A stretch of 61,716 bases of DNA from Pseudomonas sp. C2B4 (GCF_013359695.1 NZ_JABFMU010000039.1:1-61716), one strand, 5' to 3'. Shown: positions 24,909-33,863, counted from the first letter of the stretch. Notes: generated by a model from the sequence alone, not told the origin. Numbers and translations: made by a program.

Positions 24909-26144
24909 CTACCGTGGCACTGTAGCGACCGTTGCAGCATCAAACCGGCTCTTCACCCAGCCATTGATCCCGGCACACAACACCAGCAGCGCGCCGGTCA
25001 CCAGGAAGACGTGGTGCAAACCGAAATGCGCGCCGATCTGGCCACCGATCAGCGGCCCGATCACCTGCCCGGAAAACTGTGCCGATTGCAGATAACCCAG
25101 GATCTTGCCGGTGCTGTGCCCTGGCACCGACTGCCGTATCAGCTTGGCAATCGCCGGCAGCAGCCCGGCGAGGGTCATGCCCATCAGGCCGCGCAATACC
25201 GCCAGTTGCCACCACTGCGTGACGAAGGCCTGGGGCACCATGACCAGGCCGGTCAACACCAGGCAAGCGATGATCACGTTCCAACTGCCGACACGATCCG
25301 CCAGCGCGCCTAATTTGGCGGCGGTCAAAATGCTGCCCAGCGCCGAGCAGGCCATCACCACGCCGGCGATCTTCGCCTGATCATCGAAGGCCACGCCGAG
25401 GTGGCCGATGTAGACGGTGATGATCGGCTCGATGGACATGTTGGCCAGCAGCACCATCATCGCCGTCAGCAGCAGCGCGGCGATGACCGGCCAGCGGGAG
25501 CCGGCGCCCTCCCCTTGGGATGGCTTGTCACGCCGCGCGCCGTCCACGCTGCGATCGAAGTCCTCGCGAATCAGCACGATGGTGGTGATCGCCGCCACCG
25601 CGATCATCGCGCCACCGACAAAAAAAGTACCGCGAATGCCCACCCACTGCGGCAGAAAACCACCCACCAGCGGCCCGATCAAATTGCCCGACAACGCACC
25701 GGTCGACAGCACACCCAAGGCCCAGCCAGCCTTTTCCCGGGGCACCTGGGAGCCAATCATCACAATGGACGCCGAGGCGTATCCACCGATCAACCCGGCG
25801 ACCAATCGCAGCAGCACCAGGTCGGTGACATTGCGCGCCAGCCCGATCAGCGACATCACAATGGCCATGCCGATGGCCGCACGGATCAGCATCGGCTTGC
25901 GACCAAACCGGTCGGCCAGCCGCCCCCACAGCGGCGCGGTTAGCGCCGTGCCAAAAAACGTCGCGCCAAACGCCACGGCCGACCACTGCACCACATCGGC
26001 CTGGGCCGTGACGCCCAGTTGTTGCACGTACAGCGGCAAGAACGGCAACAGCATGCTCAGGCTCACCAACGTGGTGAACGAGCCGAACACACAAACAGCC
26101 AGGTTGCGGCGCCAATAGGGAAGATTGCGATCGGCATAATTCAC
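24909..26144 (-). CDS. MFS transporter (12-span, MdtG-like)
   Basis: 411 residues with about 12 hydrophobic segments. The first helix reads VCVFGSFTTLVSLSMLLPFL, motif A appears as GRLADRFGRKPMLI, and a second half-motif as ALADRVGSWNVII. This pattern fits proton-driven multidrug exporters of the MdtG/YajR type. The start is taken as GTG at 26144 (VNYADRNLPYWRRN) with GGAG 11 bases upstream; the frame stays open to 26315, but that extra part has no transporter character and runs towards a REPIN. The substrate is unknown. Confidence 0.85.
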   Translation of the reverse strand: MNYADRNLPYWRRNLAVCVFGSFTTLVSLSMLLPFLPLYVQQLGVTAQADVVQWSAVAFGATFFGTALTAPLWGRLADRFGRKPMLIRAAIGMAIVMSLIGLARNVTDLVLLRLVAGLIGGYASASIVMIGSQVPREKAGWALGVLSTGALSGNLIGPLVGGFLPQWVGIRGTFFVGGAMIAVAAITTIVLIREDFDRSVDGARRDKPSQGEGAGSRWPVIAALLLTAMMVLLANMSIEPIITVYIGHLGVAFDDQAKIAGVVMACSALGSILTAAKLGALADRVGSWNVIIACLVLTGLVMVPQAFVTQWWQLAVLRGLMGMTLAGLLPAIAKLIRQSVPGHSTGKILGYLQSAQFSGQVIGPLIGGQIGAHFGLHHVFLVTGALLVLCAGINGWVKSRFDAATVATVPR

Positions 26145-26315
26145 GAGGACAGGTGCTCCGTTTGGGCGTCGACAATCGCCGGCAGCAGCGGCGTGCAGGC
26201 GAATGCCGTTCTTCAGTCGGGCTGACTCTACGCGCGAAGTTGATATCTCAGTAAACGAATTAAACAGGCAACTGTTATCTGCAAAAGAGATATTCAGTAC
26301 TGAACATAAGTCCAT

Positions 26316-26405
26316 TGTGGGAGCGAGCCTGCTCGCGAAGACGTCAGGTCAGCCAGCATCGACTGTGACTGTGACACCGCTTTCGCGAGCAGGCTCGCTC
26401 CCACA
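26316..26405. repeat. REPIN (GAGC family, TGTGGGAGC variant)
   Basis: Arms TGTGGGAGCGAGCCTGCTCG and mirror ending CTCGCTCCCACA, in the 393-bp gap between the divergent MFS and desulfhydrase genes. Nothing else gene-like is seen in this gap apart from the dyad at 26470. Confidence 0.85.
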
Positions 26406-26469
26406 ATGGAAACGGGTACATCCGGTCAACCGCGTTGTTTGATTACACGGTGTATCAACAGTAATTCCC

Positions 26470-26487
26470 GAAGATCGGTATATCTTC
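26470..26487. promoter_or_regulatory. GAAGAT/ATCTTC dyad upstream of the desulfhydrase
   Basis: GAAGAT (26470-26475) and ATCTTC (26482-26487) form a six-base inverted repeat 50 bp before the desulfhydrase ATG. It could be an operator, but the arms are short. Confidence 0.3.
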
Positions 26488-26537
26488 AATCTGCGGCTTC
26501 TTACAGTCATCGATCCTCACGCCAAGAGTGATCCTTC

Positions 26538-27566
26538 ATGCCCCACGACTTATCTCATCTCGATGCCGCGCTGGCCGCCTACCCCCGGGCGACACTGCTC
26601 GAAGGCCCGACGCCGATCCAGAAACTCTCCCGTTTGAGCCCGTTACCTGAAATGAACGGCTGCAACCTCTACGTCAAACGCGATGACCTGACCGGTCTCG
26701 GCGGCGGTGGCAACAAGCTGCGCAAACTGGAATTCCTGCTGGGCGAAGCATTGGCCGAAGGCGCCGACACCCTGGTGACCTGGGGTGGCTTCCAGTCCAA
26801 CCACGCCCGATTGACCGCCGCCACCGCTGCCCGTCAGGGCCTGGCTTGCGAATTGATCCTGACCCCGTCAGCCGTGCGCACCGACGACGACTTTTGCTAC
26901 AACGGCAATGTCTTGCTGGACGGATTGTTTGGCGCGACGGTCCATCGGTTGCAGCGAGGTGTGGCACCGGATACCTATGCCGCCGAGTTGGTTCGCACGC
27001 TCAAGACCCAAGGGAAAAAGCCTTTTGTCATGCCACTCGGTGGCTCCAGCCCCCGGGGCAGCCTCGGCTATGCCGCGTGCGCCGCCGAGATCCTGCGTCA
27101 GGCGGATGCGCTCGATATCCGGTTCGATCAGATCATCGTGCCCAACGGCAGCGCCGGCACCCACTCCGGATTGCTCGCCGGCGTCACCCTCGCCCGGTCG
27201 TCGACGAAAATCGTCGGCTACTCGGTATTGGCGAGCGAAGAACAGGCATTCGCCACGACCCTGGAAAAAACCCGGCAAACCCTGCAGCTCCTCGACCCGT
27301 CCGCCACCCTGGCCGACAACGCGATCAGCGTCGACGGCAGCCAACGCGGCGAAGCCTACGGCGCACCGACCGAAGCGATGCTCGAAGCCGTACGCCTGCT
27401 GGCCTCCCATGAGGGCTTGCTCACCGACCCGGTCTACGGCGGCAAGGCCTTTTCCGGTCTGCTGGCTGCCGTGCGCCGGGGCGATTATCCGGCGGGCAGC
27501 CATGTGTTGCTTGTGATGACCGGTGGGTTGCCAGGGCTTTTTGCGTATCGAAGTGCTTTTGACTGA
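26538..27566 (+). CDS. dcyD: D-cysteine desulfhydrase (PLP enzyme)
   Basis: 342-residue PLP enzyme of the ACC deaminase/D-cysteine desulfhydrase family. The glycine-rich segment with the PLP lysine reads KRDDLTGLGGGGNKLRKLEF near residue 50. The conserved WGGFQSNHARLTAA follows, as does PNGSAGTHSGLLAG for phosphate binding and DPVYGGKAFSG near the end. D-cysteine desulfhydrases convert D-cysteine to pyruvate, H2S and ammonia; true ACC deaminases differ at a few active-site positions that I cannot settle here. It stands alone, divergent from the MFS gene. Confidence 0.85.
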   Translation: MPHDLSHLDAALAAYPRATLLEGPTPIQKLSRLSPLPEMNGCNLYVKRDDLTGLGGGGNKLRKLEFLLGEALAEGADTLVTWGGFQSNHARLTAATAARQGLACELILTPSAVRTDDDFCYNGNVLLDGLFGATVHRLQRGVAPDTYAAELVRTLKTQGKKPFVMPLGGSSPRGSLGYAACAAEILRQADALDIRFDQIIVPNGSAGTHSGLLAGVTLARSSTKIVGYSVLASEEQAFATTLEKTRQTLQLLDPSATLADNAISVDGSQRGEAYGAPTEAMLEAVRLLASHEGLLTDPVYGGKAFSGLLAAVRRGDYPAGSHVLLVMTGGLPGLFAYRSAFD

Positions 27567-27583
27567 CTGATTTTTCCCAGGCA

Positions 27584-27617
27584 TAAAAAAACCTCCCCAG
27601 TCACAAACCTGGGGAGG
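27584..27617 (-). terminator. Rho-independent terminator for the EGKCG/EF-hand gene
   Basis: ACCTCCCCAG and CTGGGGAGGT form a ten-base stem with an eight-base loop (27592-27619 region). On the minus strand it is followed by a run of seven T (A run at 27585-27591 on the plus strand), 20 bp after the gene's stop. Without a T run on the plus strand it would stop dcyD less well. Confidence 0.85.
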
Positions 27618-27635
27618 TTGGGTTGACGCAATCAA

Positions 27636-28160
27636 TCAGCTCTTGGCTTTGGCCATGTTGGTGAACAGCTCGGTTGGCACTTTCTTGCCGTTCGAGGTGA
27701 ACTGGTTGGTGCGGAACTTGTAGACCTCGCCTTCGGAGAGGAAACCGTCGTTGTTGGTGTCCATCGCCTTGAATTCTTCGCCGCCCTTCGGCGCCACGGT
27801 CAGCAGTTCTTTCAGGGAGACGCGGCCATCGTGGTCGGCGTCGGTACGGGCAAAGGACGCGTCGCCGCATTTGCCTTCACCGCACTTGCCTTCACCGGCC
27901 TTGGTCACTTTGGCACCGGCTTCATCGGCGCCGCACTTGCCTTCGCCACACTTGCCCTCACCGGCCTTGGTCGCTTTGGCGCCGGCCTCGGCACCGCATT
28001 TGCCTTCGCCACATTTGCCTTCGCTGGTCTTTTCCGCGGCGGCGAGTTGGTAGCCTTGCGGCAGTGCGTCTGCGGCGAACGCGGTCGAAGCGAGGTTCAT
28101 GCTGCCGGCCAGTGCAACTGCGATCAGGCCAATGCGGGATTTATTCGACATACGGGACAT
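27636..28160 (-). CDS. Exported EF-hand protein with six EGKCG motifs (HvfA-like)
   Basis: 174 residues. The signal peptide ends near residue 29 (STAFA). Residues 47-99 hold three pairs of EGKCG (47-56, 68-77, 90-99) separated by lysine/alanine linkers. Two EF-hand loops follow: DADHDGRVSLKE (107-118) and DTNNDGFLSEGE (134-145). EGKCG repeats are the core of HvfA-type peptides, whose cysteines are converted to copper-binding oxazolone/thioamide groups by DUF692 and DUF2063-type partners. No such partners are adjacent here, and the EF-hand pair is an added calcium module. The start at 28160 has GGAG upstream. Likely role: periplasmic metal binding; modification is uncertain. Confidence 0.8.
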   Translation of the reverse strand: MSRMSNKSRIGLIAVALAGSMNLASTAFAADALPQGYQLAAAEKTSEGKCGEGKCGAEAGAKATKAGEGKCGEGKCGADEAGAKVTKAGEGKCGEGKCGDASFARTDADHDGRVSLKELLTVAPKGGEEFKAMDTNNDGFLSEGEVYKFRTNQFTSNGKKVPTELFTNMAKAKS

Positions 28161-28508
28161 GGTTATTACTCCGGATACAGTGTGCGGTCAGGCCGCTAAG
28201 GGTCATGCCACAAGGGCGATAAGCCGTGGTGCGAGAGACGTTTGCTTTCTCGCTGAGGCAGGGCTATTTGACTGCACACGTGTATCCCGGATGTATCCGG
28301 ATTGCGGGGCATTTGTAAGCCAGTCTCCGAACACGGGGTTGGGATACACAGCGATACATAGGCCCTTCTTTTCGGTCCTGGCGACCTGATTGCGTGGCGT
28401 CACAACCATTGCAGCCCGCGAAGCTCATAACCCATTTTGTCTTGACCAGCCCGAACCGGGTGGAATGCAGTACCCTTCACGCCATCACGTCAAAAGGGAA
28501 TTTCACTC
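28161..28508. other. Intergenic region with GATAC/GTATC repeats
   Basis: No gene seen. It contains two direct repeats: GTATC at 28282 and 28293 (11-base period) and GATAC at 28343 and 28353 (ten-base period), plus a GATAC at 28174. These lie upstream of the EGKCG gene and resemble the pair at 10845. Confidence 0.5.
28282..28357. promoter_or_regulatory. Two GATAC/GTATC direct-repeat pairs
   Basis: GTATC pair at 28282/28293 and GATAC pair at 28343/28353, with helical-turn periods, about 120-200 bp upstream of the EGKCG/EF-hand start. A response regulator of the OmpR type is the likeliest binder. Confidence 0.35.
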
Positions 28509-28955
28509 GTGCCAGAACAACGCATTCGCCCTCTCGCGCTGTGCATCTTTCATCATCACGGAAAAATACTGGTCAACCATTTTCAGGATGCCGTTGAGAA
28601 GCGGACACTCTTTCGCCCCATCGGCGGTGGAATCGAATTCGGTGAAAGGAGTGTCGATGCCATCGCCCGGGAAGTGCAGGAAGAACTGGGCCTTTCGATC
28701 CGCGACGTTCGACTGATTGGCACGCTGGAAAGCATTTTCACCTACGCGGGCAAGCCGGGACACGAGATTGTCCAGGTCTACGATGCACGGTTTGACGACG
28801 CAGGCGTCTACGAAAAACCCTGGCTGCAAGGCCATGAAAGCGACGGGGCACCGTTCAGAGCCCTGTGGTGCAACAGCTCCAGCTTCACCGCTGAATCACC
28901 GCTAGTCCCTGAAGGGCTTTACGATCTGCTCAAGAAAGCTTCGCTGCTGGAGTGA
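28509..28955 (+). CDS. NUDIX hydrolase
   Basis: 148-residue pyrophosphohydrolase. The NUDIX box is complete: GGIEFGERSVDAIAREVQEE followed by LGL, with the REVQEE metal-binding glutamates. The N-terminus (RPLALCIFHHHGKILVNHFQ) is the usual first strand. Such enzymes clean up nucleoside diphosphate derivatives; the substrate cannot be read from sequence. The start is GTG at 28509 with AAGGGA upstream. It is divergent from the EGKCG gene. Confidence 0.85.
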   Translation: MPEQRIRPLALCIFHHHGKILVNHFQDAVEKRTLFRPIGGGIEFGERSVDAIAREVQEELGLSIRDVRLIGTLESIFTYAGKPGHEIVQVYDARFDDAGVYEKPWLQGHESDGAPFRALWCNSSSFTAESPLVPEGLYDLLKKASLLE

Positions 28956-29101
28956 ATAAAGGCTGGCGAACGTATTTTGATTGACCGGCAAGGGCCCCCG
29001 CCACGCCCCTGACTGTTGCTATCAAATCCAGCCCCACTGTATCTGCTGCTGCGCGTGCGCTAATGGTTAGCCTTGTGACTCATCCCAGGAGGAGTTGCAC
29101 C

Positions 29102-29731
29102 ATGCCGGACGCCACCAACCTGTACCTGTTCGTTATCGCCGCCCTACTGTTGTTGATCGTGCCGGGCCCGAACATGGCGTTCGTCACCAGCCACGCCATT
29201 GCCCACGGCTGGCGCGCCGGTTTCGCCGCGGCACTGGGGATCACCCTGGCCGACGTGCTGATGACTGCCATGGTCAGTGCGGGTCTCGGTGCGCTGGTGA
29301 TGAGTTGGACGCCGGCGTTTGATGTGCTGCGATGGGCCGGCGCTTGTTATCTGCTGTGGCTGGCGTGGCAAGCATTGAGGGCACCGTCAGCGAATACCGA
29401 TGCCCGACCTGCACTGGCGTCGCTGCGCAAGATCTTTGTTCGAGCCACCCTCAACAGCCTGTTGAATCCCAAGGCGCTGTTGTTCTTCATGGTGTTCCTG
29501 CCGCAATTCGTCACCCTGGGCACCCGCAGTGTCACCCTGCAGGTGATGGTGTTGGGTGTGTTGCTTGCGCTGATCGCCTTGGCCTTTCATGCCCTGCTCA
29601 GCGTTTGTGCCGGACGGCTGCACGGGCGCCTGGGTAACGGAATGATCTCTAGCCGGTTGGGGGCTTACGGCTTCGCAGTGGTCATGACCGCTTTAGCAGC
29701 ACGTTTGCTGGTGCTCAACCGAACGAACTAA
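29102..29731 (+). CDS. LysE/RhtB-family amino-acid exporter
   Basis: 209-residue inner-membrane exporter with six hydrophobic segments. The hallmark N-terminus LFVIAALLLLIVPGPNMAFV is present, followed by GWRAGFAAALGITLADVL and the conserved LLNPKALLFFMVFLPQF near residue 120. The family exports amino acids or homoserine lactone-like compounds. The ATG at 29102 has AGGAGGAG upstream; the frame upstream to 29063 is not used. It stands alone. Confidence 0.88.
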   Translation: MPDATNLYLFVIAALLLLIVPGPNMAFVTSHAIAHGWRAGFAAALGITLADVLMTAMVSAGLGALVMSWTPAFDVLRWAGACYLLWLAWQALRAPSANTDARPALASLRKIFVRATLNSLLNPKALLFFMVFLPQFVTLGTRSVTLQVMVLGVLLALIALAFHALLSVCAGRLHGRLGNGMISSRLGAYGFAVVMTALAARLLVLNRTN

Positions 29732-29749
29732 AGAGGCGCTGGCCAAAAC

Positions 29750-29769
29750 GGCTGGCGCTGAAGCCAGCC
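29750..29769. terminator. Hairpin between convergent genes
   Basis: GGCTGGC (29750-29756), loop GCTGAA, GCCAGCC (29763-29769): a seven-pair stem between the converging LysE and chemotaxis genes. No T run follows on either strand, so it is at best a partial terminator. Confidence 0.35.
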
Positions 29770-29792
29770 ATTTGGGTTGCGATCGCCAGGCG

Positions 29793-31415
29793 TTAAACCA
29801 CGAATCTCGACACCAGACCGTTGAGTGAAACGGCCAGGCGCGACAGTTCCTGGCTGGCGGCGCTGGTTTGTGTCGCACCGGCGGCGGTCTGCGATGCCAG
29901 CTCGCGGATGTTGGCGAGATTGCCATCCACTTCCCGGGCTACCTGCGCCTGCTGCTCGGCGGCACTGGCGATCACCAGGTTGCGTTCATTGATGTGGGTG
30001 AACGACGAGGTAATCTGATCGAGGGCCTGCCCCGCTGCCTGGGCCACCTCCAGCGTGTCGCGCGCGCGGGTATTGCTGCCTTGCATCGCATTGACTGCCT
30101 GTACCGTGCCCTGTTCGATGGCCGTGACCAGTTGCTCGATTTCCTGGGTCGAGCGCTGGGTACGATGGGCGAGGCTGCGCACTTCATCGGCGACCACGGC
30201 AAAACCGCGACCGGCCTCCCCTGCCCTGGCCGCTTCGATGGCAGCGTTCAGTGCCAGTAAATTGGTTTGCTCGGCAACCGTGCGAATGACATCGACCACC
30301 TGGCTGATGTCCCGCACCCGGTCTGCCAGGTTTTCTACCTCACCGGCCGTTGCCGTTACGCCGCTCGCCAGTTCGCCAATCGCGTCAACGGTGCGCAACA
30401 CCTGCTCCCGGCCTTGCTGCGCGGTCAGGTCCGACGCGCGCGTGGCATCGGCCGTGGAGATCGCGTTGCGGGCAACATCCTCGGCTGCGCTGGTCATTTC
30501 ATTGATCGCCGTGGCCGCCTGCTCGATCTCGCCATTTTGCTGGTGCAGCCCACGACTGGCATCTTCGGTGACGGCGCTCAATTCTTCGGCAGCCGACGCC
30601 AGTTGATTGGAGGACTCGGCAATGGCCGTGATGGTGTCGCGCAAATTGCCCTGCATGGTTGCCAATGCCGCCATCAACCGTGCGGGCTCATCGTTGCCGA
30701 TCACCACGGTGTGCGTGGTGAGGTTGCCGGTGGCCACCGTCTCGGCCAACCGGACCGATTGACGCAATGGCAGGACGATACTGCGAATCAAGCCAACGGC
30801 CACGGCGCATGACGCCAGTGCGACGACCAACAGCACGCCCATAACGCCACCGCGAGCACTTTTGAAAACTTCGACGCTGTTGGAAGCAGCGCCATTGGCG
30901 CCACGGTTATTGAATTCGATCAGGTCGGCGAGTGTCTTGCTCAGCGCATCCGCACGCTGGTTCATCTCACCATTGATAATGTTTCGGGCTTCGTCGAGTT
31001 GGTCCTTGCGGGACAGATCGATCACTTTAGCCTGAAGTGACATGTAGGCCGCTGCGGCGGTCTTGAAGCGCTCGTACAACGCCCTGTCTTCATCGACGAG
31101 AATGGTTTTTTCGTACTGCTCCATTTCGTTGCGGGTTTCAGCCTTGAGCGCGTCCATCTTGCTGTAGTTCTGCTCGAGGCTCTGTGGATCGCGGCTGATC
31201 ATGACGCGCAGGGTCAGCGCACGGATGCGTTGAACGTTTTGCGCGCCGTGACTCAAGGCCATCACGCCGGGCAGCCAATCGTCACTGATTTGCCGGGTAC
31301 TTTCACGCATGTCATCCAGCTTGGACAGCGCAAATATCCCCAACCCCGCGGTCAACGCTGCAACTAGGCTGAATCCAATGGAGGCACGCCAAGCAATACT
31401 GATATTTCTGAGCAT
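29793..31415 (-). CDS. Methyl-accepting chemotaxis protein (4HB-MCP sensor)
   Basis: 540 residues. First membrane helix near residues 10-30 (SIGFSLVAALTAGLGIFALS), a periplasmic four-helix-bundle sensor (about 33-190, containing DWLPGVMALSHGAQNVQRIR), a second helix near 190-212 (GVLLVVALASCAVAVGLIRS), HAMP, and the cytoplasmic signalling rod. The highly conserved hairpin tip is present (EQTNLLALNAAIEAARAGE, then GRGFAVVADEVRSLA), which binds CheA/CheW. The ligand is unknown; 4HB sensors commonly detect small organic acids or amino acids. No chemotaxis genes are adjacent. Confidence 0.92.
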   Translation of the reverse strand: MLRNISIAWRASIGFSLVAALTAGLGIFALSKLDDMRESTRQISDDWLPGVMALSHGAQNVQRIRALTLRVMISRDPQSLEQNYSKMDALKAETRNEMEQYEKTILVDEDRALYERFKTAAAAYMSLQAKVIDLSRKDQLDEARNIINGEMNQRADALSKTLADLIEFNNRGANGAASNSVEVFKSARGGVMGVLLVVALASCAVAVGLIRSIVLPLRQSVRLAETVATGNLTTHTVVIGNDEPARLMAALATMQGNLRDTITAIAESSNQLASAAEELSAVTEDASRGLHQQNGEIEQAATAINEMTSAAEDVARNAISTADATRASDLTAQQGREQVLRTVDAIGELASGVTATAGEVENLADRVRDISQVVDVIRTVAEQTNLLALNAAIEAARAGEAGRGFAVVADEVRSLAHRTQRSTQEIEQLVTAIEQGTVQAVNAMQGSNTRARDTLEVAQAAGQALDQITSSFTHINERNLVIASAAEQQAQVAREVDGNLANIRELASQTAAGATQTSAASQELSRLAVSLNGLVSRFVV

Positions 31416-31773
31416 ATTTTGTTTCTTCTTATAGGTGTTGAGCAGTTGGCTCCAGCCATCGGCGGTCCCTCATGTGATGCCCATCGCTGGAAAGGGGGAA
31501 ACGTGAGACAAGCAGTGGTCGGCAGAACATCTCGATTCCGATGTCGCCAGCGACTTTTTCTACGCGATGATTTCAGGGTCGACTTTTCATTCGACGACAA
31601 TTTTTTATCATTTCGTAACAAATTGGCTTGTGCTGAATTGAGGTGATCTGAAAATCCGGTTTTTCAACGGATTCGGCCAAAAGCAGGCCCTGGAGGGAAC
31701 ACCATTGATTGAATGGCTATGCTTGATCTGATGCCAGGCGCTGTTTGCACCATCGTGTAAGGAGGTGTTTGCG
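31416..31773. other. Intergenic region, nothing specific seen
   Basis: 358 bp between the divergent chemotaxis and adenosine-kinase genes. Frames are short and of poor composition. An AT-rich stretch near 31590-31625 could hold a promoter. AAGGAGG at 31758 is the ribosome site of the next gene. Confidence 0.5.
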
Positions 31774-32259
31774 ATGCAACTGATCACGTTAAAAATCGAA
31801 AAGCCGGACGAAACGAACTTCATTCTGGGCCAGACGCACTTCATCAAGTCCGTCGAGGACATCCACGAAGCGTTGGTCAATACCGTGCCAGGCATCCGGT
31901 TTGGCGTGGCCTTTTGTGAAGCGTCCGGCAAATGCCTGGTGCGATGGTCCGGCACCGATGCCTCAATGATCGAACTGGCACAGAAAAATGCCAAAGCCAT
32001 CGCCGCCGGCCATAGCTTCATCCTTTTCCTGGGTGACGGTTTCTATCCGCTGAACGTGCTGAACACCCTGAAAATGGTGCCAGAGGTGTGCCGTATTTTT
32101 TGTGCAACGGCCAATCCAACGGAAGTGGTGGTGGCAGAGACGGAACAAGGGCGAGCCATCCTGGGCGTCGTGGATGGCTTTTGTGCCAAGGACATTGAAG
32201 GCGATGACGACATTGCGTGGCGCAAGAACCTGTTGCGGCAGATTGGCTACAAGCAGTGA
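31774..32259 (+). CDS. Adenosine-specific kinase family protein
   Basis: 161 residues of the adenosine-specific kinase family (PF04008, formerly DUF355). Family text: IRFGVAFCEASGKCLVRWSG near residue 45, GHSFILFLGDGFYPLNVLNT near 78, VCRIFCATANPTEVVVAETE near 103 and GRAILGVVDG. A structure-based proposal for archaeal members is adenosine phosphorylation; the bacterial role is not established. The ATG at 31774 lies seven bases after AGGAGG; the GTG at 31765 is inside the ribosome site. It converges on the GNAT gene with only 4 bp between stops. Confidence 0.85.
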   Translation: MQLITLKIEKPDETNFILGQTHFIKSVEDIHEALVNTVPGIRFGVAFCEASGKCLVRWSGTDASMIELAQKNAKAIAAGHSFILFLGDGFYPLNVLNTLKMVPEVCRIFCATANPTEVVVAETEQGRAILGVVDGFCAKDIEGDDDIAWRKNLLRQIGYKQ

Positions 32260-32263
32260 GTGA

Positions 32264-32734
32264 TCAATCCAGGCGCTTTTCGAAGTAGACGCGATTGAAG
32301 CCATCCTCCGAGCGCCGCTGGACTTCGACGTAACCGAGCCTTGGATAGATGGACAGATTGTCGGTCATCTTCTCATTCGTGTAGAGATGAACACTGCCAA
32401 GCCCCAGGCGCATCGCCTCGGCCTCGCAGAATTGCACGAGCGATTTGCCGATGCCTTTCCCGCGCCCTGTTTCAGACACGGCCACGTTTTCGAGAAACAT
32501 GTGCCGGTCGACCGGAAAGAAGACGATGAATCCTCGCAATTCGTCTTGCTCCCCGGTGCAAAGGTACACATGACCGGCTGCAATCTGCGTCCGGAAATCC
32601 GCCAGCATCGGCGCAGGCTTGCGACCGATCAGGGGAACATACCGGGCATAGGCTTGCTCGGCACACGCGCGCACCGCGACTTCATCGTTTGCATTGGCCT
32701 GACGGATCATGTGTCGTTCGCACTTGCTGGTCAT
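32264..32734 (-). CDS. GNAT-family N-acetyltransferase
   Basis: 156 residues with one acetyltransferase domain. The acetyl-CoA-binding motif A is LENVAVSETGRGKGIGKSLV near residue 85, and motif B includes GLGSVHLYTNEKMTDNLSIY. The N-terminus MIRQANANDEVAVRACAEQA is typical, so the start may be at 32710 rather than 32734. The substrate is unknown. Confidence 0.85.
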   Translation of the reverse strand: MTSKCERHMIRQANANDEVAVRACAEQAYARYVPLIGRKPAPMLADFRTQIAAGHVYLCTGEQDELRGFIVFFPVDRHMFLENVAVSETGRGKGIGKSLVQFCEAEAMRLGLGSVHLYTNEKMTDNLSIYPRLGYVEVQRRSEDGFNRVYFEKRLD

Positions 32735-32942
32735 CTAACACTCTCGCTTGAAGTCGGCATCGTCAAAAAGACACTGCGCACTTTATATGCGCAGGACGAC
32801 TCGTCCAGCGCCATTCAAAGAATGCAGGCGTATATTGGTAGTGTCGATCCGGGAAGTTGAGGCGGCAGGACGTTGCCAAGGGTGTGGCACGCGAGATGAC
32901 CGGCGCCAACCAACGGATCATCCAGAACCCTGGAGGTGCGAC

Positions 32943-33863
32943 ATGAGCCAATATCAACGCCTCTTTCTGATTGTCGGTCCCACCATGCGTCACACGCCGG
33001 CGCTGGAGCGCGCAGTTGCCCTGGCCAAAGCCACTGACGCCCTGCTGCATATCGCAGTGTTCATCGAAGACGTCGACATCCTGGGGTTGATGAGCGGGAA
33101 TGAGCATTTTCGCGAAATCTGCCAGCAGGAGAATCAGAAGTGGCTGCAAGATGAAGCCCAGCTGATACGCGGCAATGGCATTACGGTGACCACCGAAGTG
33201 GTATTGGCTCGGGACGTATTGCAGGAAATCCTTCAGCATGTGAAGGACTTGCAACCGGACCTGGTGATCAAGGACGTCCATCACGAATCGACACTCAAAC
33301 GTGTCTTCGCCACGCCTCTGGATTGGCATCTGTTGCGCGATTGCCCGGTTGCCGTTCATCTGGTCAGCGAGGTCAGGTGTCCACTGCCACGGGTGATCGT
33401 GGCCGCCGTGGATCTGTCGCATCCAGACCATCCGATCACCGACCTTAACGATCGCATCATCCAGGCTGCGCAGCGCATGACAAACCAGTGCGAAGCAGAG
33501 CTGCACCTGCTGCACGCCTTCGATCCATCGCAAACACACATCTCCGATGCCGGCGCCGGCGCCGTGACGATGCCAGGCTTCAGCACCGACGTACGTCGGT
33601 CACTGCAGCATGCCTTCACGACCTTGGCTGACAACTACCAGGTTCCCTCCGAACGCCAACACTTCCTTGAAGGTTCGCCCACCAAAGTGATGTCCGACTT
33701 CGCCGCCCATAGCCGGGCCGACGTGATCATCATGGGTGATACGCACCGAAAAGGGCTGCACAGGCTGATGGGCAGTACCACGGAGCACGTGCTGTACAAG
33801 GTGCCCTGCAACGTCCTGGCGATAAAGGGGCACGTGGATCAGCAGGGATCGTCCGCAGCATGA
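32943..33863 (+). CDS. Tandem universal stress protein (UspE-like)
   Basis: 306 residues made of two Usp domains. The first spans about 1-145 (MSQYQRLFLIVGPTMRHTP), the second about 150-300, ending in the nucleotide-binding pattern ADVIIMGDTHRKGLHRLMGS followed by TTEHVLYKVPCNVLAIKG. UspE-type proteins support stress survival and motility control. The ATG at 32943 follows GGAGG; the longer upstream frame is rejected. Its stop overlaps the start of the Mut7-C gene by four bases, so the two are made together. Confidence 0.88.
   Translation: MSQYQRLFLIVGPTMRHTPALERAVALAKATDALLHIAVFIEDVDILGLMSGNEHFREICQQENQKWLQDEAQLIRGNGITVTTEVVLARDVLQEILQHVKDLQPDLVIKDVHHESTLKRVFATPLDWHLLRDCPVAVHLVSEVRCPLPRVIVAAVDLSHPDHPITDLNDRIIQAAQRMTNQCEAELHLLHAFDPSQTHISDAGAGAVTMPGFSTDVRRSLQHAFTTLADNYQVPSERQHFLEGSPTKVMSDFAAHSRADVIIMGDTHRKGLHRLMGSTTEHVLYKVPCNVLAIKGHVDQQGSSAA

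Noticed and set aside
26145..26315. N-terminal extension of the MFS gene
   Set aside because: The extra residues are not membrane-like and a GTG with ribosome site at 26144 gives the normal family length.
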